Origin: Methylotenera sp. G11
Lineage (GTDB): Bacteria > Pseudomonadota > Gammaproteobacteria > Burkholderiales > Methylophilaceae
Direction: 5' to 3'
Length of the DNA: 64,000 bases
Assembly (NCBI RefSeq): GCF_000799735.1
Contig: NZ_JUHH01000001.1
Coordinates: 1,364,001-1,428,000 of the forward strand
The notes beneath the pieces are model-generated. The model was given only the letters and a program-made list of their open reading frames with translations, was not told where the DNA came from and did not search any database. A program made the position numbers and the translations under genes. Each line of letters starts with the position of its first letter. Positions within the stretch are counted from its first letter, which is position 1. Positions 50,636 to 60,354 of the stretch are shown here, piece after piece.

Positions 50636-52207
50636 ATGTCACTCGGTCTATCCATACGCAAGCGGCGCAAACTGCTGAACATCACCCTGCAAGAGCTTGC
50701 CGGCGCAACAGGCGCAGACAGCGGCAACCTTTCCCGCATCGAACGCGGCGCCCAAGGCATCAGCGAAGCGCTACTGCGAAAAATCTGCGCCGCACTGGAT
50801 TGCACCCCGGCCTACCTTTACGCACTCACCGAATCAGCAGGTACCGGCACTTCGAATAACCAGCCACCCTTCAGCGTCAAGAAGCCGCAGGAATTCGTCA
50901 GCTGGTTCCGCTCCGTTGCGCCTTATATCCACGCCTTTGGCGGCCGTACTTTTGTGATTGCCTTTGGCGGCGAAGTGGTGAACGAAAAACAATTCACCAC
51001 GCTTTCGCACGACCTTAACCTGCTGGCGAGCCTTGAAGTACGGCTGGTGCTGGTGCATGGCTCACGCCCGCAGATTGAAGAACGCCTGAGGCGCGCCCGG
51101 CTGGAAACCAAGCTGGCAAACGGCTTGCGCGTCACCGATGACGAAGCGATGGAAGCGGTGAAAGAAGCCAATGGCGTGATTCGCGTAGAAATCGAAGCGC
51201 AGCTATCCATGGGCTTGATCAACTCGCCAATGGCAGGCAGCGACATCCGCGTGGCCGGCGGCAACTTCGTGACCGCCAAGCCTTTGGGCGTAAGAAATGG
51301 CGTTGACCTGCAGCACACCGGCGAAGTCCGCAAGATCAATGCCGCGGCAATTCAAAAGCGCCTGGATGACGGCGAACTGGTGTTGCTGTCACCGCTAGGT
51401 TACTCGCCCACAGGCGAGGCATTCAACCTGTCGCTTGAAGATGTCGCAGTGAGCACGGCGATTGCACTGGATGCCGACAAACTCATTTTCCTGATGGATT
51501 CAGAGGGCGTACACAACCTGCGCGGCGAACTGCTGCGCGAGATGACCGCCAAAAAGGCAAAGAACCTGCTTCAGCACGTCACCGACAATGATGACGCCAT
51601 CAATACTTCGGAAGATATCGCCTATTACCTGCCAGCGGCAGTTCGCGCCTGCGAGCATGGCGTTGCCCGCACCCACCTGATCAGCCGCCATATCGACGGC
51701 GCCATCATCCAGGAGCTGTTCACGCATGAAGGCATAGGCACCATGGTCACGGAACTGGGGCTGGAAACCATGCGCCAGGCCGACATTGACGACGTGGGTG
51801 CCATCCTGCAATTAATAGAGCCGCTGGAAGCCGAGGGCGTACTCGTCAAGCGCGGGCGCGAACGCATTGAAATGGAAATCAACTATTTCCAGGTGATGGA
51901 ACATGATAACCGCGTGATTGGCTGCGCCGCACTGTACCCGTTCACGCAGGAGAAAACCGCAGAATTTGCCTGCCTGGCGATTGACCCTCAATACAGGGGC
52001 AGCGGCCGCGGCGACAAACTGTTTCATTTCTGCGAAGACCGCGCAAGGCAACTGGGCTTTAAAACGCTGTTCTGCCTGACCACGCACACCGAACACTGGT
52101 TTCTGGAGCGCGGCTTCAGCGAGCAAAGCGTGGATAAGCTGCCAGCCGAGAAGAAAAAACTCTACAATTTCCAGCGAAAATCCAAAGTGTTCGTCAAACA
52201 GCTGTAA
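50636..52207 (+). CDS. argA: N-acetylglutamate synthase with N-terminal Cro/CI helix-turn-helix
   Basis: Makes N-acetylglutamate, the first step of arginine synthesis. Residues about 85-345 form the amino-acid-kinase-like, arginine-sensing domain (FRSVAPYIHAFGGRTFVIAF, VLVHGSRPQIEERL) and residues about 380-515 the GNAT acetyltransferase domain (LAIDPQYRGSGRGDKLFHFC). Unusually, residues 1-65 are a complete XRE/Cro-CI DNA-binding domain (RKLLNITLQELAGATGADSG, NLSRIERG). The frame runs without a break, and no in-frame ATG lies near the usual ArgA start at about residue 78. The leader is AT-rich and lacks a clear ribosome-binding site. Confidence 0.9.
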   Translation: MSLGLSIRKRRKLLNITLQELAGATGADSGNLSRIERGAQGISEALLRKICAALDCTPAYLYALTESAGTGTSNNQPPFSVKKPQEFVSWFRSVAPYIHAFGGRTFVIAFGGEVVNEKQFTTLSHDLNLLASLEVRLVLVHGSRPQIEERLRRARLETKLANGLRVTDDEAMEAVKEANGVIRVEIEAQLSMGLINSPMAGSDIRVAGGNFVTAKPLGVRNGVDLQHTGEVRKINAAAIQKRLDDGELVLLSPLGYSPTGEAFNLSLEDVAVSTAIALDADKLIFLMDSEGVHNLRGELLREMTAKKAKNLLQHVTDNDDAINTSEDIAYYLPAAVRACEHGVARTHLISRHIDGAIIQELFTHEGIGTMVTELGLETMRQADIDDVGAILQLIEPLEAEGVLVKRGRERIEMEINYFQVMEHDNRVIGCAALYPFTQEKTAEFACLAIDPQYRGSGRGDKLFHFCEDRARQLGFKTLFCLTTHTEHWFLERGFSEQSVDKLPAEKKKLYNFQRKSKVFVKQL

Positions 52208-52249
52208 CGAAGGGCATACGCCCCGGCACTTCACCCTTCACCAGTAACA

Positions 52250-52270
52250 AGGCCAGCCTTCGGCTGGCCT
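52250..52270. terminator. Terminator-like hairpin between argA and the hemerythrin gene
   Basis: AGGCCAGCC (52250-52258) and GGCTGGCCT (52262-52270) with a 3-base loop between two convergent genes. It has no T-run; a factor-dependent end is possible. Confidence 0.6.
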
Positions 52271-52290
52271 GATACACAATGCAACTGCAT

Positions 52291-52746
52291 TTACCTGAAA
52301 AAACGGGAAAACCAGCCTTCATCGTTATTTCTTTTTTTCTCGTTCACGATATTCACCATATTCGCCTTGACCGTGCCCACATAGTCGGCGTCATCACGCT
52401 TGATATGGTTAATCAGCCATGAAACCAGCATCTGGTGCAGGCTTTCCGCAACATCTTCGCCAAGATTGAAACGCTCTACATATTCGTTAACGCGACGTAC
52501 AAACAGCTCATGCACTTTTTTATGCGGTTTCGCAAACTTGTAACCCGCTTCTTCCTGCAAACTCTCCTCGAAAGCAAAGTGCGACATGGTGTAGTCAACC
52601 AGGTCTTCCAGCACACGGCCAACCGCCCCTCTGTCACCACTCGCATTTGCCGCTTCCAGATCGTTGATGTAATCCACGATTCTGCGATGCTGCTTATCAA
52701 TCACCTCGATATCCGTATCAAGATCCGCACTCCATATAATGGCCAT
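52291..52746 (-). CDS. Bacteriohemerythrin
   Basis: Oxygen-binding di-iron protein of 151 residues. All seven iron ligands of the family are in place: His20 (DKQH), His56 and Glu60 (SHFAFEE), His75 and His79 (HKKVH), His114 and Asp119 (NHIKRDDADY). The ATG at 52746 has AAGGAAA upstream, and a longer frame upstream is not needed. It may store or deliver oxygen, or sense it. Divergent from argB with 325 bases between starts, where I see only an AT-rich leader. Confidence 0.93.
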   Translation of the reverse strand: MAIIWSADLDTDIEVIDKQHRRIVDYINDLEAANASGDRGAVGRVLEDLVDYTMSHFAFEESLQEEAGYKFAKPHKKVHELFVRRVNEYVERFNLGEDVAESLHQMLVSWLINHIKRDDADYVGTVKANMVNIVNEKKRNNDEGWFSRFFR

Positions 52747-53008
52747 AATGTATTTTCCTTCTATTAAAATTGATGCTGATGCGATTCCCCACGCGGGAAG
52801 CCATACGAACATCAGCATTTAGAATATTGATTCCTGATTTAGCGTCATGGCAGGTTAGCATCCAGGCAACCTGATTTATCCAAACCCTGCCGGTTTTAGG
52901 AGGGCGTAGGTTATAGAAGTAGCGGATGCAACGAATTGATATACATCAACTAAGCGCAATGGCTATCGATCTCCGTTAAAATATTGACGGCATTTTTCTA
53001 AAAAATGA

Positions 53009-53956
<948 letters not shown>

Positions 53957-53962
53957 TTTTAT

Positions 53963-54057
53963 TAGCCTCAGATGAACACAGATAAACACGGATAACCCAA
54001 TCTGTTTGACATGCCTTTGGTTTTTTATCTGTGTGCATCGGCGTTCATCTGTGGCTA
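53963..54057. repeat. Imperfect inverted repeat pair between argB and the nucleotidase gene
   Basis: A segment of about 31 bases (53963-53993, beginning TAGCCTCAGATGAACACAGA) recurs as an imperfect reverse complement at 54027-54057 (ending TTCATCTGTGGCTA). Short sequences of this kind are known as dispersed intergenic repeats in various bacteria. The pair almost fills the gap between the two genes. Confidence 0.7.
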
Positions 54058-54076
54058 AATTAAGCTTTTAAAAACC

Positions 54077-54706
54077 ATGACCAAAATCTGGATTTTTGAC
54101 CTGGACGATACGCTGCACAATGCTTCGGCGCATATCTTTCCGGTCATGAACCAGACCATGACGCAGTACATCATGGACCATCTTGACCTGGACGAACATG
54201 CAGCGCATAAGCTGCGCAAACACTACTGGCGGGTTTATGGCGCAACGCTCAAAGGACTGGTGCGGCACCACAATACGGACCCCTGCCATTTCCTTGAAGA
54301 AACACACCAGCTGGAAAACCTGCATGATATGGTGATTCAGGTAAAGCGCCTGCGCCATACATTGGACAGCCTGGACGGGCGCAAACTGGTGTTCACCAAT
54401 GCACCGCGCAGCTATGCCCTGCGCGTGCTGGATATCATGGATATCGAAGACGTGTTTGAATTGATATTCAGCGTTGAATCCACCAAGTTCCACGCCAAGC
54501 CATCAGTACGCGGTTTTCAGCAATTACTGAAAACCATCAAAGCCAAAGCCAGTGACTGCATCATGCTGGAGGACAATCTGGAAGCGCTGAAAACCGCAAA
54601 AAGGCTGGGCATGAAAACCGTATGGGTGACCAGGCAGCTGCACAAACCGAGTTACGTGGATTACCGCATCTCATCAGTGTTAGCACTTACTCACATTAAG
54701 ATATAA
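54077..54706 (+). CDS. HAD-family pyrimidine 5'-nucleotidase
   Basis: A 209-residue haloacid-dehalogenase-type phosphatase. Motif I IFDLDDTLHNA has the catalytic DxD, motif II is FTNAPRSYA, motif III includes the Lys of HAKPSVRGF, and motif IV is IMLEDNLEALKTAKRLG. The similarity is to the SDT1/YjjG pyrimidine nucleotidases. Between argB and slmA, as is common in betaproteobacteria. Confidence 0.88.
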   Translation: MTKIWIFDLDDTLHNASAHIFPVMNQTMTQYIMDHLDLDEHAAHKLRKHYWRVYGATLKGLVRHHNTDPCHFLEETHQLENLHDMVIQVKRLRHTLDSLDGRKLVFTNAPRSYALRVLDIMDIEDVFELIFSVESTKFHAKPSVRGFQQLLKTIKAKASDCIMLEDNLEALKTAKRLGMKTVWVTRQLHKPSYVDYRISSVLALTHIKI

Positions 54707-54793
54707 TAAGCTCTTTACGCGGATCGCTACACATCATCATTCACGTAAAAGCCGCATCATATTTTTTACCGCTATTTAGATAAGGACAACAAC

Positions 54794-55351
54794 ATGGCAG
54801 GCGAACGCAAACAGCAAATATTACAGACACTGGCCAAAATGCTGGAAGCCCCCAAACGTGAAAAGATTACCACGGCGGCACTGGCCGCCAAGCTGGAAGT
54901 ATCAGAGGCGGCACTTTACCGGCACTTTGCCAATAAGGCACAGATGTTTGAAGGCTTGATTGCGTTCATTGAAGAAACCATTTTCGGCCTCATTAACAAG
55001 ATCAGCTCCGAGGAAACAGAAGGCCTGCGCCAAGTGCATCGCACAATCACGATGCTGCTGCTGTTTGCGGAAAAAAACCCGGGCATGACACGCGTCCTGA
55101 TCGGTGACGCCCTGGTGAATGAAGATGAAAAACTGCAGCAGCGCATCAATCAGCTGTATGACCGCATTGAAGTCACGTTAAAACAAAGCCTGCGCATCGC
55201 AGAGACCCAATTGGGGAAAGCGGGCAATGCGGAAGCCCAGGCCAACCTGATTATCTGCTACATCATCGGCCGCTGGCAGCAATATGCCAAGAGCGGATTT
55301 AAACGCAAGCCGACTGAATTTGTGGTGCAGCAGTTATCAAATTTGCTTTAA
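54794..55351 (+). CDS. slmA: Nucleoid occlusion factor SlmA
   Basis: TetR-family DNA-binding protein of 185 residues that blocks FtsZ ring assembly over the chromosome. The N-terminal helix-turn-helix is TTAALAAKLEVSEAALYRHF, followed by KAQMFEGLIAFIEETIFGLI, characteristic of SlmA. ftsZ and ftsA are 7 kb away in the same window. Confidence 0.92.
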   Translation: MAGERKQQILQTLAKMLEAPKREKITTAALAAKLEVSEAALYRHFANKAQMFEGLIAFIEETIFGLINKISSEETEGLRQVHRTITMLLLFAEKNPGMTRVLIGDALVNEDEKLQQRINQLYDRIEVTLKQSLRIAETQLGKAGNAEAQANLIICYIIGRWQQYAKSGFKRKPTEFVVQQLSNLL

Positions 55352-55404
55352 CTGAACTTTAAAAATATATTCGCAAATTATTATCGATCTAAAGCCTATC
55401 ACTT

Positions 55405-55434
55405 CCGTCATTCCGGCCTCCGACGGAATGACGG
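55405..55434. repeat. Dispersed palindromic repeat, copy 2 (terminator-like)
   Basis: CCGTCATTCCG (55405-55415) and CGGAATGACGG (55424-55434), loop GCCTCCGA, then CTTTTT. It is the same element as at 50489-50516 with one loop difference. The T-run makes it a plausible terminator for slmA. Confidence 0.8.
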
Positions 55435-55570
55435 CTTTTTGATATTTTCATTAAAATTTGAACCAATTTTTGCTTCGTACAAAGTTCTCATATCGTTATC
55501 AAGATACAACCCGGCTATAATATTAAGCTGACTAATGTAACATCACTTGTCAGCTAAACAGGAGAAAGTC

Positions 55571-55792
55571 TTGGAAGGTACAATTTTTGGTTTAACAGAA
55601 GCCCAGATCACCGAGCTTGGCATGACCTATGGCGTAGGTGGTTTGATGCTGCTGATGGTATTTATCGTCGGGCACCTCGCCTGGCAATCCAAAGTGGGGA
55701 AATTTGGCACGTTTATTTTATTCCTGGGGCTGACTTTCGGCCTGGTTGGATTTATCGCAAAATACATCATTCAGCATTCACTGGGCATCTAA
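55571..55792 (+). CDS. DUF2788 small membrane protein
   Basis: A 73-residue protein with two membrane helices (GGLMLLMVFIVGHLAW and TFILFLGLTFGLVGFIAKYI) typical of DUF2788. The start is a TTG at 55571 with AGGAGA six bases upstream, which decides it over a longer frame. Single gene, convergent with cca. Function unknown. Confidence 0.82.
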   Translation: MEGTIFGLTEAQITELGMTYGVGGLMLLMVFIVGHLAWQSKVGKFGTFILFLGLTFGLVGFIAKYIIQHSLGI

Positions 55793-55821
55793 ACCCCATC
55801 ACAAAAACTGCGCAGCGGTAT

Positions 55822-57036
55822 TTATCCGCAAACCGTCCTGATCGCTTCCAGCCTGGCTTCGAACACCTTGACTTTTATCTGCTCCGGAGCCTCGCATGCA
55901 GCCGCTACGGCACCCGCATCAACAGTAACCGCCGCTTGCAATACTTTCAGCATTAAGTCAGCAGCCGGTGTTTTGCAATCTGCATAGCCAGTTCGTCCGC
56001 GCGAATCTGCTTCACACGCTTTCAAAAAATCTTTAAACCTGTCCGGCTGCCGAATAGCATCCAGTTCCACCAGAAACTCCAACAAGGTCGCTGGCCGCAT
56101 CTGCAAAGCTTGGTGCAATTTGCCATGAAACTTCGCCACCATGACGCCAAGCTCTTTGCAGTCATTAGGCACACGCAAGCGTTTACAAACCTCTTTAAGC
56201 AAGCTGGCACTGCGCTGCTCATGGCCAATATGTTTGGGCAGGATATCCGTAGGCGTAGTGCCTTTGCCCAAGTCATGCATCAGCGCCGCAAAACGAATCG
56301 GCAAACTAAAGTTGTGCTGCGCCGCATAATCAACCACCATCATCACATGCACGCCGGTATCGATCTCCGGGTGATGCTGTTCCGGTTGCGGCACGCCCCA
56401 GAGCCTGTCCAGCTCCGGCAGTATCTTTTGCAGCGCGCCGCACGCCCGCAGCACTTCGAACATACGCGACGGCTTGGCTTCCATCAGCCCTTTGGCCAGC
56501 TCCTGCCAGACGCGCTCTGCCACCAGCGCATCCACCTCACCGGCTTCAACCATCTGCCGCATCAGCTCCATGGTCTCGGGCGCCACGCTGAAATCTACCA
56601 GGCGCGCTGAAAAGCGTGCAACACGCAAGATTCTGACCGGGTCTTCCGCAAAGGCATCACTGACATGGCGCAGCGTTTTCGACCGGATATCCGCAGCACC
56701 GTTGAACGGATCGATCAACCGGCCGTCGTCAGCTCTGGCAATGGCGTTAATCGTGAGGTCACGCCGTGCCAGATCCTGCTCCAGCGTCACATCCGGCGAG
56801 GCATGTACCGTAAACCCCTTATAGCCCTTGGCGGTTTTACGTTCAGTACGTGCCAGTGCATATTCAGCCCGGGTTGCCGGATGCAGGAAAACCGGGAAGT
56901 CTTTCCCTACCGGTTTAAATCCGGCAGCCAGCATCGCCTCCGGCGTACTGCCGACGACCACATAGTCCTCATCCTTTACCGCAAAGCCCAGTAGCTCATC
57001 ACGTACAGCTCCACCGACGATATAGGTTTGCATCAT
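55822..57036 (-). CDS. cca: Multifunctional CCA tRNA nucleotidyltransferase
   Basis: Adds or repairs the 3' CCA of tRNAs. It has 404 residues. The nucleotidyltransferase motif is GGAVRDELLG followed by the DEDYVVVG catalytic acidic pair, the template segment is ARRDLTINAIA, and the HD phosphohydrolase domain is RFAALMHDLGKGTTP, as in the enterobacterial long form. It lies 11 bases after the NDUFA9-like gene. Confidence 0.96.
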   Translation of the reverse strand: MMQTYIVGGAVRDELLGFAVKDEDYVVVGSTPEAMLAAGFKPVGKDFPVFLHPATRAEYALARTERKTAKGYKGFTVHASPDVTLEQDLARRDLTINAIARADDGRLIDPFNGAADIRSKTLRHVSDAFAEDPVRILRVARFSARLVDFSVAPETMELMRQMVEAGEVDALVAERVWQELAKGLMEAKPSRMFEVLRACGALQKILPELDRLWGVPQPEQHHPEIDTGVHVMMVVDYAAQHNFSLPIRFAALMHDLGKGTTPTDILPKHIGHEQRSASLLKEVCKRLRVPNDCKELGVMVAKFHGKLHQALQMRPATLLEFLVELDAIRQPDRFKDFLKACEADSRGRTGYADCKTPAADLMLKVLQAAVTVDAGAVAAACEAPEQIKVKVFEARLEAIRTVCG

Positions 57037-57047
57037 TCCTGCCCGTG

Positions 57048-57995
57048 CTATCTCGCGGCAAAGCTTCTGAAACGGTCATATTTACCGCGCTGAGTAGCAT
57101 CGACCAGGTATTCAGGGATAACCACTTCCATGCTTGCCGGCTCTACGCCAAAAATCTCCGGAAACGGCTGCTGGCTGACGCTATCGACTTCCATCGAGCG
57201 TACGTTATCGCGTGACATCAATTTGACTGGCAGCAGCTCCATCATAAAAGCCTGCGCATAGGACAGCATATTGCACAAACCAAGCAACGGACGCTGTACG
57301 CCCAGCACAGACATTACCTGCTGCACCAACTGCCGGAAGCTATAGACTTTTGGCCCAGCCAGTTCGTAAACCTGGCCGTAGGTGCGCGTATCCCGGATAC
57401 TCGCCACGAAACAGCTGGCTACGTCCTCCACCCATACCGGCTGGAACCTGGCATTCGGTTTCGCCAGCAGCACGACCGGCAGAAACCTGATCAAAGCAGC
57501 AAACAGGTTGATAAAACGATCGCCACGGCCAAAGATGACAGATGGGCGGAAGATGGTGATGTTGATTTTTTGTGCGAAGGCAAGCAAAGCGGCTTCGCCG
57601 GCGGCTTTTGTACGCAGGTATTCACTTGGTGCTTTGGCGTCAGCCTGCAGGCTGCTCATCTGCACCAGTCGTTTGATACCCGATGCCTCGCAGATTCTTG
57701 CGAGGCGTGCCGGCAACTGGTGATGTATCGCATCAAAGCTGGCACCGCCGCCCTGATGCAGTATCCCGATCAGGTTAACGACGGCATCGGCGCCATCCAC
57801 TCCGGCAGCCAGCTCCCGGTCATTCATCACATCGCACTCCACAACATTCACATTAGGCAACAGAAACAGGTGCTTGCCGGAGTCGCGCCTGCGCGTGAGC
57901 ACCGTCACTGAATATCCGGCCTGATCTAATTTAGCGACAACACTGCTACCAACAAAACCTGAACCACCTAATACACATATTTTTCTTAATTGCAT
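57048..57995 (-). CDS. NDUFA9-like NAD(P)-binding protein (atypical SDR)
   Basis: A 315-residue Rossmann-fold protein starting ICVLGGSGFVGSSVVAKL, with NLIGILHQGG and IFRPSVIFGRGDRFI, as in the complex I NDUFA9 subfamily of short-chain dehydrogenases. The catalytic YxxxK is replaced by the YLRTKAAGE segment. In bacteria the role is not settled; quinone or lipid metabolism has been proposed. It sits between the lytic transglycosylase gene and cca. Confidence 0.88.
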   Translation of the reverse strand: MQLRKICVLGGSGFVGSSVVAKLDQAGYSVTVLTRRRDSGKHLFLLPNVNVVECDVMNDRELAAGVDGADAVVNLIGILHQGGGASFDAIHHQLPARLARICEASGIKRLVQMSSLQADAKAPSEYLRTKAAGEAALLAFAQKINITIFRPSVIFGRGDRFINLFAALIRFLPVVLLAKPNARFQPVWVEDVASCFVASIRDTRTYGQVYELAGPKVYSFRQLVQQVMSVLGVQRPLLGLCNMLSYAQAFMMELLPVKLMSRDNVRSMEVDSVSQQPFPEIFGVEPASMEVVIPEYLVDATQRGKYDRFRSFAAR

Positions 57996-58051
57996 GCTAA
58001 ACCTTTAAATTTCCTCATTTTTATTACATAGGCTCCGCAACGGGAGCCTGT

Positions 58052-60088
58052 TTATTCTTCATCTGTTTCGGCCACGACCAGTTCCGGCTTGTTTGTTCCA
58101 GGTATCACGCCCAGACGGGACTTCAGGCTCGATACGGAGCGCCCAAGCCTGGGCGCATACATCTGTGCGTTGGCCATGACTTTCTGCACATAGTTCCTCG
58201 TTTCGGCAAACGGGATCGTTTCTATATAAATTGCGGCCTCCATGGGCTCACTCGCCATCCAGCGCTTGGCACGGCTGGGCCCTGCATTATAAGCGGCCGT
58301 CGCCATGACTGCCTGGCCATTCATCATTTCGAATGTATAGCGTATGTAATAGGTGCCGATGCCTACGTTAGTCGTGAGGTCATGGATCAGGTCATTACTA
58401 TAGCCATTCAGCCCCATGCGTTTAGCTGCCCATTTTGCGGTGGCAGGCATAATCTGCATCAGGCCGGCCGCACCTACACCGGATTTTGCATAGTGCATAA
58501 AGCGGCTTTCCTGGCGCGCCAGGCCATAAACCCAGGCTTCATCCACGCCTTCATTCTCTGCTGCCGTGCGGAACAAATCACGATAAGGCGTTGGATAGCG
58601 CAAATTGAAATCATGCAGCTGCTTCGTATTATCAGCAGTGGTAATGGCAATGTCATACCACTCCTGGCGCATGGCGTAGGCCGATGCCGCCAGCAATTGC
58701 TTGTCATCATAGTTGCGGGTTGCCCATACCCACTCCGCTTTTGCTTCCCAGCGCATCCCGAGCCTCTGCAGTTCCAGTGACCGTTTGATCGCCGGCTGGC
58801 TGGCAATCGCTGTGACTTCAGCATCCGTCACTTTGTATTCCTGCTCCACGTTGCTAATGCTGCTCTCGATATCCTCCGCGGCCAGCCAGCCATAATAATG
58901 ACGCTCCCTTGATAACGGCGCCAGGATTTTATTCGCCTCAACGCTTAATCCCCTTTCTTGCAGCGCGCGCGCTTTCCAATAGCGCCAGCCGCCTTCCTGC
59001 TGCTGTTCAGGCTGCATTGCGGAAATGACTGCATCTACCATCTCCCAATCCTGGGCACGCAGCGCGGCACGTGCCTTCCATGCGAGCTGCTCTTTATCCA
59101 GGCTGGTATTTTTTGCAAAGGCATAGTATTCAAGCGCACCCGGATGATGTGTACGTGCCGCGTGGTAGGCCACCCGGCCCCAGGCGAACGCACGGTCATC
59201 AGCAGTGAATTTATACTGCATCTGCTTCAGTTCCGCAGCAGCTTCCGGCACATTGCTGCGTGCCAGTCTGTCAACCGCGAACAGGTTGGTCTCTATCCCG
59301 GCACGGGTTTTAAACGACGCGCTGACTTTAGTCGACACGGTCTTTTTACGGATCGTTTTCACAACCTTGGCTTTATCATCGAGCAAAGCTTTGGGCGTCC
59401 CGTTTGCAATATCCAGCAGCTGAAGGTCGGCTGCATCAAAATCAGCGATACGTCCTGCAATGCTTTTAGCCAGGGGCAATTTTCCATTCTGCAATGCCAT
59501 CCTGAATCTTTCCCAGAGATCGTCCTGCGTAAGCGCCCCGGATTTCTGCAAGCTGTCGAACAGGGGATTGCAGCTGGCCGGCAGGTCGGCAGTCGTCATC
59601 CACAGTTTCCTGGCCTGGGCCGCAATATCCGCACCAACGCCCTCAGCAATGCTTCTGCCCAACAGGGCATAACACTGCACGGCAATATCTTCACGCTTAT
59701 AGTTGGTGTATTGCTCGAAAAACGATTGCCAGTCCTGCTGCTTACCCAGCTTCTTCAGCCACTCGCCGCGCAGGCGTTCGGCAAACGGGAAGTTGCCGTA
59801 TTTAGCCAGAAAATCCTGTACCTCGGCACTATCCGCTTTATCCAGCCTTAGCAGCATCAGCCAGTAATCGGCATAAGGCGCCAGCAGATATTCCTGCGCA
59901 TTCAGTTCTGCCAGGTCGCTGGCAAGCGCGGCCTCGTTCTTTGCATTGTAGGATTCACGCGCGTGCTGGAACAGGGCCTGGTCAGACATCGCCAGTGCCG
60001 GTGCGGCAAACAGTGACAGGAACACCAGCGCCAGCCCGGCGCTGGACGGCAAGTGTTTGCGAATGAAACTGGAGGCCGGCTTAAACAT
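58052..60088 (-). CDS. slt: Soluble lytic murein transglycosylase (Slt70-like)
   Basis: Periplasmic enzyme that cleaves peptidoglycan to anhydromuropeptides. It has 678 residues from the ATG at 60088: signal peptide ending APALA, a long alpha-superhelical U/L domain, and a C-terminal lysozyme-like domain with the catalytic glutamate in LARQESRFMHY at about residue 530, followed by GAAGLMQIMPATAK and AAYNAGPSRAKRW. Its start overlaps the end of a small membrane protein gene by eight bases. Confidence 0.93.
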   Translation of the reverse strand: MFKPASSFIRKHLPSSAGLALVFLSLFAAPALAMSDQALFQHARESYNAKNEAALASDLAELNAQEYLLAPYADYWLMLLRLDKADSAEVQDFLAKYGNFPFAERLRGEWLKKLGKQQDWQSFFEQYTNYKREDIAVQCYALLGRSIAEGVGADIAAQARKLWMTTADLPASCNPLFDSLQKSGALTQDDLWERFRMALQNGKLPLAKSIAGRIADFDAADLQLLDIANGTPKALLDDKAKVVKTIRKKTVSTKVSASFKTRAGIETNLFAVDRLARSNVPEAAAELKQMQYKFTADDRAFAWGRVAYHAARTHHPGALEYYAFAKNTSLDKEQLAWKARAALRAQDWEMVDAVISAMQPEQQQEGGWRYWKARALQERGLSVEANKILAPLSRERHYYGWLAAEDIESSISNVEQEYKVTDAEVTAIASQPAIKRSLELQRLGMRWEAKAEWVWATRNYDDKQLLAASAYAMRQEWYDIAITTADNTKQLHDFNLRYPTPYRDLFRTAAENEGVDEAWVYGLARQESRFMHYAKSGVGAAGLMQIMPATAKWAAKRMGLNGYSNDLIHDLTTNVGIGTYYIRYTFEMMNGQAVMATAAYNAGPSRAKRWMASEPMEAAIYIETIPFAETRNYVQKVMANAQMYAPRLGRSVSSLKSRLGVIPGTNKPELVVAETDEE

Positions 60089-60263
60089 AGAATATACGCC
60101 GCAGCACAAAGAGCACCGCCGCCACCATGGCTAGATAGAACGAGTATTTGATGAGCTTTTTGAAATACTGCAGATACTTTTGATCGTCAAACAGCAGATA
60201 CAAGCCTAGCAACACCATTGCGGCAATCACTAGCAGAACAAATGTCAGGCGCATCATTAACAC
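60081..60263 (-). CDS. Small membrane protein of unknown function
   Basis: A 60-residue protein made of two hydrophobic helices (RLTFVLLVIAAMVLLGLYLL and YSFYLAMVAAVLFVL) around a charged loop DDQKYLQYFKK. It begins with GTG at 60263, eight bases behind AAGGGGC; ATG codons at 60257 and 60254 are alternatives. It overlaps slt and is likely translated with it. I do not recognise a named family. Confidence 0.7.
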   Translation of the reverse strand: MLMMRLTFVLLVIAAMVLLGLYLLFDDQKYLQYFKKLIKYSFYLAMVAAVLFVLRRIFYV

Positions 60264-60354
60264 TTTATTCGCCCCTTTCTCAATATTGCAATTTGCTTAC
60301 TGTTTAATCTACTGCCCGCCCACCTTGCGGGCCCGTCAGGTTCCAGCCCTGCTA

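Noticed and set aside
54678-54697. Possible SlmA-binding half site (ACTCAC) upstream of slmA
   Set aside because: Only one half of the palindrome matches and it lies inside the nucleotidase coding sequence.
58958-59851. A 297-codon open frame on the plus strand opposite slt
   Set aside because: Antisense shadow; slt is supported by signal peptide, catalytic motif and family length.
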